Assembly: GCA_002371985.1 (NCBI GenBank)
Contig: DFHZ01000033.1
Location: 1-21,974 of the forward strand
Length of the DNA: 21,974 nt
Reading direction: 5' to 3'
Origin: Ruminococcaceae bacterium UBA3710
Lineage (GTDB): Bacteria; Bacillota; Clostridia; Oscillospirales; Acutalibacteraceae
Below, one piece after another: positions 14,249 to 21,944 of the stretch. A model generated the notes under the pieces. That model was not told the origin of the DNA, ran no database searches, and saw only the letters and a program-made list of their open reading frames with translations. The position numbers and the translations under genes were made by a program. Positions within the stretch are counted from its first letter, which is position 1, and each line of letters starts with the position of its first letter.

Positions 14249-15298
14249 CTATTCAATAACTGGTTGTGATGTGCCTTTATCTGCAATGCAAACCCATGAA
14301 TTACCGGCATTGACCTTTAATTTGTTGCCGTTTAAATCGGTAAACCTGAAAGCGTTTTTTGCATCGCCTTTTGACCATTTGATTTTTGCATAAGAACCGT
14401 TTGAGAAATAGTATCCGTCTCCGCCGATAAGGTCAACCTGACGGTGGTATCCGTCCGAATAATCTCTGATATTTGTCAAAAGTACAAAGAGGTTTTTAAC
14501 ATCGGTTGTATCCTTTGTTACATAGTCTGTTCTTACGGTTGTGCCAAAAGAACGGGTGTACTTTTGCTTATTGGTATCATAATTGAATACGGTTTTATAA
14601 CTTGTAGAGAAACTAACGCTTATTTTGTTGGCTGCTCCGTCGGTTAAAGAAACTTCTTCGCCTTCTTTGGCAAAATCCTGCCAAGAATCGTTATTGTCGG
14701 CGGTTGTTCTTATCTTTTTATCTTTAATTCCTTCAAGGAGTTTATCTCCGAAAGTATAAAGGGTGTGTTCACTTGCAAGACCGTTCGGTATTCTTTTTCC
14801 TCCGCAAACACCGGGTCCTATTGATATATGGTCAATATCTTTAAGATGCGGAGTACAGTATTTCGGGTCCTGTCCGCAATGGATATAAACGGCATCATGA
14901 CCTAAAGAAAGGTCAACATAAGGATATCTTGCAGAACGAACAGTACCGAGTTGGTTTACGGCGGTAATATCCTTAAATATCGCTAAAAGACGGGTAATTC
15001 CGCCCTCAACTTCGGTTTCGTAAACTATATCAGCCTTGTTGACACCTGTTTGAACAGGTTGAGCGATATTTATGTTATTTATCATAACACCTACCGGACG
15101 GCAATCGAGTTTATCCTTGTCTATTTCAAGACCGGTAAGCGGATTTATTGAGTTTTCTTTCTTCTCTTCTTTCTCTATAACAATATCCGAAGAATTGTCG
15201 GTATCTGCATCGGTGTCGGCTTCCTTCTTTTTAAGCAGGGAACAACCTGTAAGCGATAGCATTGTCAAGCATAGTAATAAAGCAATTATTTTTTTCAT
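14249..15298 (-). CDS. DUF3048 lipoprotein (YerB-like)
   Basis: The 349-aa product begins MKKIIALLLCL and has a lipoprotein signal ending LSLTGC, with C19 as the modified cysteine. It is predicted to be anchored to the outer face of the membrane. A charged Asp/Ser/Glu/Lys linker (about 24-50) precedes two DUF3048-type domains. The first begins NPLTGLEIDKDKLDCRPVGV and contains QTGVNKADIVYETEVEGGIT and VRSARYPYVDL. The second is in the C-terminal third (VDLIGGDGYYFSNGSYAKIK). The B. subtilis homologue YerB has no established function. The start nearest the signal peptide is used, with GGAGG 11 bases upstream. Its own promoter lies between it and the divergent glyA, and galT follows in the same operon. 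No catalytic motif is evident. Confidence 0.9.
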   Translation of the reverse strand: MKKIIALLLCLTMLSLTGCSLLKKKEADTDADTDNSSDIVIEKEEKKENSINPLTGLEIDKDKLDCRPVGVMINNINIAQPVQTGVNKADIVYETEVEGGITRLLAIFKDITAVNQLGTVRSARYPYVDLSLGHDAVYIHCGQDPKYCTPHLKDIDHISIGPGVCGGKRIPNGLASEHTLYTFGDKLLEGIKDKKIRTTADNNDSWQDFAKEGEEVSLTDGAANKISVSFSTSYKTVFNYDTNKQKYTRSFGTTVRTDYVTKDTTDVKNLFVLLTNIRDYSDGYHRQVDLIGGDGYYFSNGSYAKIKWSKGDAKNAFRFTDLNGNKLKVNAGNSWVCIADKGTSQPVIE

Positions 15299-15331
15299 TT
15301 CCCATTTGGCCTCCAAAAGCAATTTAAAAAT

Positions 15332-15360
15332 ATTATACTCCTATAACGGTATCTTTTCAA
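15332..15360 (-). promoter_or_regulatory. Sigma-A promoter of the DUF3048-galT operon
   Basis: On the minus strand TTGAAA (15360-15355) and TATAAT (15337-15332) are 17 bases apart. It lies about 35 bases before the lipoprotein gene and diverges from the glyA promoter. Confidence 0.8.
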
Positions 15361-15418
15361 GATGAAATAGGGATAATTTTCAAAAAATTACTTCTAAAAA
15401 ATATATAGCCGAATTTTG

Positions 15419-15447
15419 TTTACTTTGAGAAATACTTGTGATATAAT
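15419..15447 (+). promoter_or_regulatory. Sigma-A promoter of glyA, extended -10 type
   Basis: TTTACT (15419-15424) and TATAAT (15442-15447) are 17 bases apart. TG one base before the -10 gives an extended -10 (TGATATAAT). It lies about 30 bases before the glyA start. No purine-type riboswitch or other leader structure fits in this short distance. Confidence 0.8.
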
Positions 15448-15476
15448 ATGAGAAATATGTTGTCGGGGGAATGAAT

Positions 15477-16712
15477 ATGAATTTTTTTGAAGAACTCTCA
15501 AAATACGATAAAGATGTTGCCGCATCTTGCGAAAGAGAACTTAACAGACAAAGGGGTAATATCGAACTTATTGCATCTGAGAATATAGTTTCAAAGGCTG
15601 TTTTGTTAGCGGCAGGCGGTGTTCTTACAAATAAATATGCCGAAGGCTATCCGTCTAAACGCTATTATGGCGGTTGTGCCTTTGTAGACGAGGTCGAAGA
15701 AATCGCAAGAAACAGGGCTAAAAAACTTTTTGGGGCAGAACATGCCAATGTTCAACCTCATAGCGGAGCAAATGCAAATCTTGCTGTATTCTATGCTCTT
15801 TTAAAACCAGGCGATACTGTTATGGGTATGAATTTAAGCGAGGGCGGACATTTGTCTCACGGCTCTCCTGTTAATATTTCAGGCAGTTATTTTAATGTTG
15901 TCCCTTATGGCGTAAACCCCGTAACCGAAATGATTGATTACGATAAAATGAGAGAAATTGCAATCGAGAATAAGCCTAAACTTATAGTTGCAGGTGCTAG
16001 TGCATATTCAAGAATAATCGATTTTAAAAAGTGCAGGGAAATAGCCGACGAGGTTGGAGCATATTTGTTGGTTGATATGGCTCATATTGCCGGTCTTGTT
16101 GCTGCCGGACTTCACCCGTCTCCCGTTCCTTATGCCGATGTTGTTACAACTACGACGCATAAGACGCTTCGCGGACCCCGTGGCGGTATGATTCTTTGCA
16201 AAGAAGAATTGGCGGCAAAAATAGATAAGGCTATTTTCCCCGGAACTCAGGGCGGTCCGCTTATGCATATTATTGCCGCAAAAGCAGTAGCACTCGGAGA
16301 GGCATTGACTGACGAATTTAAGGCTTACCAACAGCAAATAGTAAAAAATGCTTCGGTTCTTTGCGGAAAACTTATGGACAGGGGTATTGATATAGTTACC
16401 GGCGGAACGGATAATCATTTAATGCTCTTAAAACTTACCAAAAGCGGAATAACCGGAAAAGAACTTGAAAAAAGACTTGACGATGTTCATATTACCGCTA
16501 ATAAAAATACAATTCCGGGAGAACCGCTCAGTCCGTTTATTACAAGCGGTCTTCGTGTAGGAACACCTGCTGTAACATCAAGAGGTTTCAAGGAATCCGA
16601 AATGCTTAAAGTCGGCGATTTTATTGCCGATATAATTGAAGATTTTGACGGCAATAAAGATAGGGTGTTAAGCGAAGTAACCGAACTTTGTGCTAAGTTC
16701 CCGATATACTAA
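15477..16712 (+). CDS. glyA: Serine hydroxymethyltransferase
   Basis: This PLP enzyme converts serine and tetrahydrofolate to glycine and 5,10-methylene-THF, the main source of one-carbon units. The 411-aa length is typical. The PLP lysine is K229 in [13 protein letters not shown]. Other conserved regions are [41 protein letters not shown] and the [17 protein letters not shown] segment near the C-terminus. Two in-frame ATGs occur, at 15471 and 15477. GGGGG at 15465-15469 is almost touching the first but seven bases from the second, so [11 protein letters not shown] is preferred. The gene is transcribed alone and ends at a terminator 47 bases downstream. It is divergent from the DUF3048-galT operon. 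Confidence 0.97.
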   Translation: MNFFEELSKYDKDVAASCERELNRQRGNIELIASENIVSKAVLLAAGGVLTNKYAEGYPSKRYYGGCAFVDEVEEIARNRAKKLFGAEHANVQPHSGANANLAVFYALLKPGDTVMGMNLSEGGHLSHGSPVNISGSYFNVVPYGVNPVTEMIDYDKMREIAIENKPKLIVAGASAYSRIIDFKKCREIADEVGAYLLVDMAHIAGLVAAGLHPSPVPYADVVTTTTHKTLRGPRGGMILCKEELAAKIDKAIFPGTQGGPLMHIIAAKAVALGEALTDEFKAYQQQIVKNASVLCGKLMDRGIDIVTGGTDNHLMLLKLTKSGITGKELEKRLDDVHITANKNTIPGEPLSPFITSGLRVGTPAVTSRGFKESEMLKVGDFIADIIEDFDGNKDRVLSEVTELCAKFPIY

Positions 16713-16718
16713 AAAACA

Positions 16719-16747
16719 TTGACAAAAAGGTATAAAACAACTATAAT
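16719..16747 (+). promoter_or_regulatory. Perfect-consensus promoter between glyA and mgtE
   Basis: TTGACA (16719-16724) and TATAAT (16742-16747) are separated by exactly 17 bases. The predicted start near 16754 is only about five bases before the stem of a terminator hairpin. Most transcripts might therefore stop after about 35 bases unless termination is relieved. Confidence 0.85.
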
Positions 16748-16758
16748 ATACTAAAAAT

Positions 16759-16787
16759 AAACCTCGTCGAAATCAGACGAGGTTTTT
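16759..16787 (+). terminator. Intrinsic terminator or attenuator between glyA and mgtE
   Basis: A perfect 10-bp stem pairs AAACCTCGTC (16759-16768) with 16776-16785 around a 7-base loop, followed by TTTTT (16783-16787, overlapping the stem end) and then ATCC. It ends glyA transcripts. It also lies at the very start of RNA from the perfect promoter just upstream, so it may attenuate mgtE. The remaining leader is too short for an M-box magnesium riboswitch. Confidence 0.85.
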
Positions 16788-16815
16788 ATCCATTTGAAAA
16801 AGGGAGGCGACTGTA

Positions 16816-18180
16816 TTGGAAGAGAAAATTTTAGAACTTATAGAGCAGAGAAAATTCAGCGTTCTTAAAGCAATGCTTTCGGATATGAATGCTGCCGATA
16901 TAGCGCTTATCTTTGAAGAAATTGACGAAAAGGATATTCCGGTAGTTTTCCGTATTTTGCCGAAAGAACTTGCGGCTGATGTTTTCGTTGAAATGGATTC
17001 CGATATGCAACAGTTGCTTATCGAAGCATTCAGTGATAAAGAACTTCGAGAAGTTATGGACGAACTTTTCATGGATGATACCGTTGATATTATCGATGAA
17101 ATGCCCGCCACGGTTGCAAAGCGTATTTTAAAGCAGACCGATGCTAATACAAGGCGAATGATAAATCAACTTCTTGCCTATCCTGACGATAGTGCCGGAA
17201 GCATTATGACAACCGAGTATATAGACCTCAAAAAGGATATGACGGTTGATATGGCATTTGATAGAATTCGCAAAATAGGTTTCGATACCGAAACGATTTA
17301 TGCTTGTTATGTTACCGATAACAGCAGGAAACTTTTGGGTATAGTATCGCTTAAAGACCTGCTTCTTAACCCAAAAGACGAAGTAATTTCAAATATAATG
17401 AACGAAAATGTTATTTTCGTTAATACTCTTGACGATAAGGAAAAGGTTGCAAACGACTTTGAAAAGTATGACCTTCTCGCTATGCCGGTTGTCGATAAGG
17501 AAAACCGCCTCGTCGGAATAGTTACGGTCGATGACGCTATCGATGTAATGAAAGAAGAGGTTACCGAAGATATTGAAAAGATGGCGGCTATTTTACCGAG
17601 TGAACACAGTTATTTTAAAACCGGTGTTTTTGAAACATTTAAAGCAAGAATACCGTGGCTGTTGCTCCTTATGATTTCTGCTACCTTTACGGGAGCCATT
17701 ATAAGCGGTTTTGAAGAAAAACTGACTATTTATGCCGGTCTTATTGCATTTATTCCTATGCTTATGGATACGGGCGGTAACAGTGGTTCACAGGCTTCTG
17801 TTACGGTCATTCGTAGTATTTCGCTTGGAGATATTGAATTTTCGGACATTTTAAGGGTTTTATGGAAAGAAATAAGGGTGGCGTTTTGTTGTAGTATTTG
17901 CCTTGCGGCGGTCAATGCAATAAAACTGTTTTTGGTTGATTATTTAATGCTGAAAACATTCAGGGGCGACCCTCATGCTTTTGCCGAAATCGGAATAGTT
18001 TGTTTAACACTTTTCTGTACGGTTATAGTTGCAAAAATTGTCGGTTGCAGTTTACCTATTCTTGCTAAAAAGTTGGGCTTTGACCCTGCTGTTATGGCAA
18101 GTCCCCTTATTACAACAATAGTTGATGCTATATCGCTTATAATTTATTTCAGTTTTGCTTCTGCTATTTTGGGAGCATAA
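16816..18180 (+). CDS. mgtE: Magnesium transporter MgtE
   Basis: This is a magnesium-gated Mg2+ channel of the inner membrane. The 454-aa protein has the full MgtE layout. An N-terminal superhelical domain (about 1-125) is followed by two CBS domains (about 130-255) and an acidic connecting helix (about 255-272). The C-terminal membrane domain has about five helices (280-452). The pore signature PMLMDTGGNSGSQASVTVIR is complete. The start is TTG at 16816, supported by GGGAGG eight bases upstream and by alignment of MEEKILELI to usual N-termini. Eleven bases separate it from the next gene. Expression is probably driven by the perfect promoter at 16719-16747, which reads into a terminator first. 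Confidence 0.95.
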   Translation: MEEKILELIEQRKFSVLKAMLSDMNAADIALIFEEIDEKDIPVVFRILPKELAADVFVEMDSDMQQLLIEAFSDKELREVMDELFMDDTVDIIDEMPATVAKRILKQTDANTRRMINQLLAYPDDSAGSIMTTEYIDLKKDMTVDMAFDRIRKIGFDTETIYACYVTDNSRKLLGIVSLKDLLLNPKDEVISNIMNENVIFVNTLDDKEKVANDFEKYDLLAMPVVDKENRLVGIVTVDDAIDVMKEEVTEDIEKMAAILPSEHSYFKTGVFETFKARIPWLLLLMISATFTGAIISGFEEKLTIYAGLIAFIPMLMDTGGNSGSQASVTVIRSISLGDIEFSDILRVLWKEIRVAFCCSICLAAVNAIKLFLVDYLMLKTFRGDPHAFAEIGIVCLTLFCTVIVAKIVGCSLPILAKKLGFDPAVMASPLITTIVDAISLIIYFSFASAILGA

Positions 18181-18191
18181 AGGAGGATAAA

Positions 18192-18707
18192 ATGGATACT
18201 TTTTTTGAACAAATAGTGCCGATTAAAAAAACGGCAAAAGATTATCTTGCTATTTTTGGAATTTGGTTTGCGGCATTGCTGCTTAGTTTTTTGGCAATCG
18301 CATTTCTTCCGCCGAGTGTTTTTGCACTTTCCATTGCACTTATATTTATTATTTTTTACGGTGCATTCATGCTCTCAAAAAGGCTCTTTATTGAATACGA
18401 ATATATCGTAACAAACGGAACTCTTGATGTCGATAAAATTATTGCCAAAAGCAGTCGAAAAAGAGTAATGAGTATTGAAATCAAGGATGTATCCTCGGTC
18501 GAAAAGTATAATCCTAACAAAAAGTCCCCGGTGGGCACCGAAAAAGAGGTTATCGCCTGTAACAAAGATGACCGGAATGCTTTTTGTATGGTTATTTCTA
18601 AAGAGGGTAAAGGAAAGCAGATTTTGGCTTTTTCGCCCGACGATAGAATAAAAGAGGGTATTTTAAAATCTTTGCCGAGATTTTTAAGCAATTCGGCTTT
18701 TAAATAA
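18192..18707 (+). CDS. Two-TM membrane protein of unknown function (resembles DUF6106)
   Basis: The 171-aa protein begins with a short polar segment and then two close membrane helices (about 20-41 and 43-62) joined by a short PPS turn. A soluble beta-rich domain (about 65-160) contains EYEYIVTNGTLDVDKI and RKRVMSIEIKDVSSVEKY. The pattern of two helices followed by a PH-like domain recalls proteins listed as DUF6106 in clostridia; this assignment is from memory of the pattern and is tentative. AAAGGAGG lies directly before ATG, 11 bases after mgtE. nnr follows after 17 bases, so the three genes are cotranscribed. No catalytic residues are apparent. Confidence 0.75.
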   Translation: MDTFFEQIVPIKKTAKDYLAIFGIWFAALLLSFLAIAFLPPSVFALSIALIFIIFYGAFMLSKRLFIEYEYIVTNGTLDVDKIIAKSSRKRVMSIEIKDVSSVEKYNPNKKSPVGTEKEVIACNKDDRNAFCMVISKEGKGKQILAFSPDDRIKEGILKSLPRFLSNSAFK

Positions 18708-18724
18708 GGAGAACATAGGTCGTC

Positions 18725-20179
18725 ATGAATATACTTAGTATAAGTCAGATTAGGGCGGCGGAAAAGGATGCCGTTTCAAACGGCATTTTTTCTTTTAAAG
18801 ATTTAATGCAAAATGCCGCCAAGGGTGCTTTTGAATATCTGAACGAAAGAATAATTGACGGGATTGAAAACATCTGCATTGTTTGCGGTAACGGTAATAA
18901 CGGCGGAGACGGTTTGGTACTCGCAAAAATGCTTAAAGATAGCGGGAATAATGTTTCGCTTGTTTTTCCGAACGGTCTGCCAAAGACAGAACCCGCAACC
19001 GAATTTTTAAGTTTAACCGAAGAGATAAATGTAATAAACAGCATTCCTTTGAAATGCGATATTTTAATTGATGCTCTCTTTGGTATCGGATTTAACAGAC
19101 CCCTTGACGAGTACGGCAATAGTATAATAGACAAAATGAATAGGTGCGATGCTTTTAAGGTTGCACTTGATGTTCCAAGCGGTGTAAATGGCGACGGCGA
19201 GTTTGCGGAAAAAGCCTTTTATGCCGATTTAACACTTACATTTATTGCCTTAAAACCTTGTTTTGTTCTCCCTAAAACTAATGATTTTTGCGGTAAAGTT
19301 AATGTCATTGATATAGGTATAACCGCTTCTGAATACTCCTTTAAAACAACCGAAAGACCTCAAAAATCAAGAAAGAATAAAAATTCTCATAAGGGAACTT
19401 TCGGCACCGTTTTGACCGTTACGGGGAGTTACGGAATGTGCGGTGCTTCGATACTTTCTTCAAAATCGGCACTTGTAAGCGGAGTAGGAATTGTAAAAAG
19501 TTTCGTTTGCGATAAGAATTATTCTGCATTTACATCGGCTGTCCCGGAAGCCGTTACAATTCCCTGTGAAACTTTTATAAGCGGAGCACCTATGATACCC
19601 GATAGGCAACTCATTTCTGAAATCGGAAGTGCCGATTCGTTGCTATTAGGATGTGGTCTTGGTACAAGCAATGAAGCAAAGGATATTGTAAAGCGGGTGC
19701 TTGAATTTACAAACATTCCTACGGTTATTGACGCCGATGGAATAAATATAGTATCGGAAAACATAGAATTATTAAAGAAAATGAAAGTTCCTAAAATTAT
19801 AACTCCTCACCCGAAAGAGATGGCAAGACTTTGTAAAACCACGGTGTCTGAAATTGAAAAAAACAGAGTTGAAATTGCAAAAAGGGTTGCCATAAATACA
19901 AATTCTGTTGTAGTTCTAAAAGGTGCAAATACCATCATCGCATCACCTGACGGCGAAATTTTCTTTAATATGACCGGCAACATCGGTTTGGCAACCGGCG
20001 GAAGCGGTGATGTTTTGGCAGGTATGATAACGGCTCGTCTTTGCCTTGGAGAATTACCGTTGACGGCAGCAAAAAATGCCGTTTGGTTGCATGGGTATGC
20101 CGCCGATAGATTGCTTAAAAAGTATACTTTTGAGGGAATCTTACCGAGTGATATAATTGCGGAACTTAAAACTATTTGA
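18725..20179 (+). CDS. nnr: Bifunctional NAD(P)H-hydrate epimerase / ADP-dependent dehydratase
   Basis: This enzyme repairs damaged NAD(P)H. The N-terminal half epimerises R to S NAD(P)HX and the C-terminal half dehydrates S-NAD(P)HX using ADP. The 484-aa length fits the fused form. The epimerase domain (about 1-205) has the motif CGNGNNGGDGLVLAKML near residue 57 and LDVPSGVNGDGE. The dehydratase domain (about 215-480) has the glycine-rich TGSYGMCGASILS segment, TPHPKEMARL, and the active-site loop GLATGGSGDVLAGMI, with the Asp of GSGDVL as the catalytic base. GGAG is 13 bases before ATG, an unusually long gap, so initiation may be weak or coupled to the gene before it. It overlaps no neighbour, and a lipoprotein gene follows after 17 bases. 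Confidence 0.95.
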   Translation: MNILSISQIRAAEKDAVSNGIFSFKDLMQNAAKGAFEYLNERIIDGIENICIVCGNGNNGGDGLVLAKMLKDSGNNVSLVFPNGLPKTEPATEFLSLTEEINVINSIPLKCDILIDALFGIGFNRPLDEYGNSIIDKMNRCDAFKVALDVPSGVNGDGEFAEKAFYADLTLTFIALKPCFVLPKTNDFCGKVNVIDIGITASEYSFKTTERPQKSRKNKNSHKGTFGTVLTVTGSYGMCGASILSSKSALVSGVGIVKSFVCDKNYSAFTSAVPEAVTIPCETFISGAPMIPDRQLISEIGSADSLLLGCGLGTSNEAKDIVKRVLEFTNIPTVIDADGINIVSENIELLKKMKVPKIITPHPKEMARLCKTTVSEIEKNRVEIAKRVAINTNSVVVLKGANTIIASPDGEIFFNMTGNIGLATGGSGDVLAGMITARLCLGELPLTAAKNAVWLHGYAADRLLKKYTFEGILPSDIIAELKTI

Positions 20180-20196
20180 GTTTTAGGAGATGCTTT

Positions 20197-20694
20197 ATGA
20201 AAAGATTTTCGGTACTTTTATTCTGTTTTATTGTTTTTCTTTGCGGTTGCAGTATGAAAAAAGATGTAAAAATAAATACGGCTCTTATGTCTTTTGATTG
20301 CTATATAGAAAGAGAAGACGAAAAATATACCGTTAATATGGTAACAGGAGAAGAAATAAGCACTATAACGGCGACAATTACAAAACCCCAAAACCTTAAC
20401 GGTATGAAATATATCTTGGAAAATGGTAATTTATCGGTCCGGTATAAAGATATTCATATAAATCCGGATTTAAAGGAAATGCCCGAAGAAAATGCTGTAA
20501 TTTCGGTTATGAATGTGATAAAAGACTGTCATAATAAAGAGGCTAAAGAAAATGACGGCAATTATGATTATAACGGCAGTTTGGGAGATAATGAGTATTG
20601 CGTTGCGGTTTCTCCTACAGGGCTACCTCTCGGCATCAGCATAAATTCGCTTGGAATTACGGTTCAAATTAAAAATTTAACCCTTGTAAAATAG
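20197..20694 (+). CDS. Putative lipoprotein of unknown function
   Basis: The 165-aa product begins MKRFSVLLFCF and has a lipoprotein signal ending LCGC, with C18 as the modified residue. The mature part has alternating beta strands, with ENGNLSVRYKDI and a final SPTGLPLGISINSLGITVQI. This is compatible with a LolA/LppX-like half-barrel, but the match is weak. A frame beginning seven codons upstream overlaps the nnr stop; AGGAGA six bases before this ATG decides the start. It ends the mgtE-to-lipoprotein run. No terminator is obvious after it, and the next promoter overlaps its 3' end. Confidence 0.7.
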   Translation: MKRFSVLLFCFIVFLCGCSMKKDVKINTALMSFDCYIEREDEKYTVNMVTGEEISTITATITKPQNLNGMKYILENGNLSVRYKDIHINPDLKEMPEENAVISVMNVIKDCHNKEAKENDGNYDYNGSLGDNEYCVAVSPTGLPLGISINSLGITVQIKNLTLVK

Positions 20695-20712
20695 TAAAAT
20701 CGGTGTTATCAT
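20684..20712 (+). promoter_or_regulatory. Possible promoter for the small membrane protein and galE
   Basis: TTGTAA (20684-20689) and TATCAT (20707-20712) are 17 bases apart, matching four and five of six consensus positions. It overlaps the end of the lipoprotein gene and lies 30 bases before the next start. Confidence 0.45.
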
Positions 20713-20741
20713 ATAAGTAATAAAAAATGGGAGGTCTTGGT

Positions 20742-20873
20742 ATGAAATCATTTTTAAAGTTTATCGGAGCAATAGCATCAATTCTTGCTCTTTTTGTTGC
20801 CTTAATTTCCGTTTCGGATAAGTTTTTGAAAAAAGATTATTATATTTGCGACCAACCGGATGATAAAAATTAA
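20742..20873 (+). CDS. 43-aa single-pass membrane protein
   Basis: This short frame begins MKSFLKFIGAIASILALFVA, with one membrane helix at about residues 6-24. A polar tail DKFLKKDYYICDQPDDK follows, with one cysteine. GGGAGG lies seven bases before ATG, a strong and well-placed ribosome binding site. It ends 15 bases before galE and is probably cotranscribed with it. Its function is unknown. Small proteins of this layout are common in clostridia. Confidence 0.6.
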   Translation: MKSFLKFIGAIASILALFVALISVSDKFLKKDYYICDQPDDKN

Positions 20874-20888
20874 TTTGGGGATGAAAAG

Positions 20889-21902
20889 ATGTCAGTATTG
20901 GTAACCGGCGGTGCCGGATACATAGGAAGCCATACCTGTGTTGAAATGTTAGATGCAGGGTATGATGTGGTAGTTGTCGATAACCTTGATAACAGTTCAA
21001 AAGAGTCTTTAAACCGTGTTGAGACGATAACGGGAAAAAAGGTTAAATTTTACGAAAACGATGTCAGGGATAAGCAGGGCTTAAGAAAGATTTTTTCGGA
21101 AAATAAAATCGAGGCGGTTATTCATTTTGCCGGTCTTAAAGCCGTTGGAGAATCTGTTAAAAAGCCTATGATGTATTATTCTAATAATATTGACAGCACC
21201 TTGGTGCTTATTGATGTTATGAACGAATTCGGTGTCAAAAAAATCGTTTTCTCTTCTTCGGCAACGGTTTACGGTGTCGCAAAAGAAATGCCGCTTAAAG
21301 AGGGTATGCCTACGGGTGCTATCAACCCTTACGGCAGAACTAAACTCTTTATTGAAGAAATTCTCCGTGATTTGTATGTTTCGGATAATGAATGGTCTAT
21401 CGCCCTTCTTCGCTACTTTAATCCTATTGGTGCCCATAAGTCGGGAATAATAGGAGAAGACCCTAAGGGAATTCCTAATAACCTTATGCCGTATATCGCT
21501 CAGGTTGCCGTCGGAAAACTTGAAAAGCTTCATGTTTTCGGAAACGATTATAAAACTGTTGACGGTACCGGTGTTCGTGATTATATCCATGTTGTTGATT
21601 TGGCGAAAGGTCATGTAAAGGCAGTAGAGTATGTCCTTGAAAATAAGGGTTGCGAGGAAATTAACTTGGGAACCGGCAACGGTACAAGTGTTTTAGAACT
21701 TCGTGATGCATTCGTAAAGGCATCCGGTGTGGATATTCCTTATGTTATAGACCCTCGCCGTCCCGGCGACCCGGACGAGGTTTATGCCGATGCAAATAAG
21801 GCAAAGGAACTTCTCGGCTGGACTGCCGAACTCGGAGTAGACGAGATGTGTGAAGATACTTGGCGTTGGCAGAGTCAAAATCCTAATGGATACGGTGCAT
21901 AA
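20889..21902 (+). CDS. galE: UDP-glucose 4-epimerase
   Basis: The enzyme interconverts UDP-galactose and UDP-glucose with bound NAD, completing the Leloir pathway and supplying UDP-galactose for cell-surface sugars. The 337-aa length is typical. The Rossmann NAD motif is GGAGYIG at 7-13. The catalytic pair is Y148 and K152 in NPYGRTKL, with the serine/threonine partner in SSSATVYG (about 120-127). Substrate-binding stretches ALLRYFNPIGAH, GTGVRDYIHVVDLAKGH and DPRRPGDPDEVYADA are all present. GGGGA lies seven bases before ATG. It works with galT and the alpha-galactosidase elsewhere in the window. A hairpin and a tRNA gene follow. Confidence 0.97.
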   Translation: MSVLVTGGAGYIGSHTCVEMLDAGYDVVVVDNLDNSSKESLNRVETITGKKVKFYENDVRDKQGLRKIFSENKIEAVIHFAGLKAVGESVKKPMMYYSNNIDSTLVLIDVMNEFGVKKIVFSSSATVYGVAKEMPLKEGMPTGAINPYGRTKLFIEEILRDLYVSDNEWSIALLRYFNPIGAHKSGIIGEDPKGIPNNLMPYIAQVAVGKLEKLHVFGNDYKTVDGTGVRDYIHVVDLAKGHVKAVEYVLENKGCEEINLGTGNGTSVLELRDAFVKASGVDIPYVIDPRRPGDPDEVYADANKAKELLGWTAELGVDEMCEDTWRWQSQNPNGYGA

Positions 21903-21911
21903 AAACAATAA

Positions 21912-21944
21912 ATTAAGGCACGGGAAACCCCGTGCTTAATATTT
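21912..21944 (+). terminator. Probable terminator hairpin after galE
   Basis: GCACGGG (21918-21924) pairs with CCCGTGC (21929-21935). The stem is extended by ATTAA/TTAAT around a bulged G. The U tract is short (ATATTT) and directly abuts the tRNA start, so it may also act as a processing hairpin. Confidence 0.6.

Noticed and set aside
14236..14310. 25-residue N-terminal extension of GalT
   Set aside because: It overlaps the end of the DUF3048 gene and lacks a ribosome binding site; GGAG supports the start at 14235.
16713..16815. M-box magnesium riboswitch before mgtE
   Set aside because: The gap is 103 bases and mostly promoter and terminator; no M-box helices or conserved stretches are visible.
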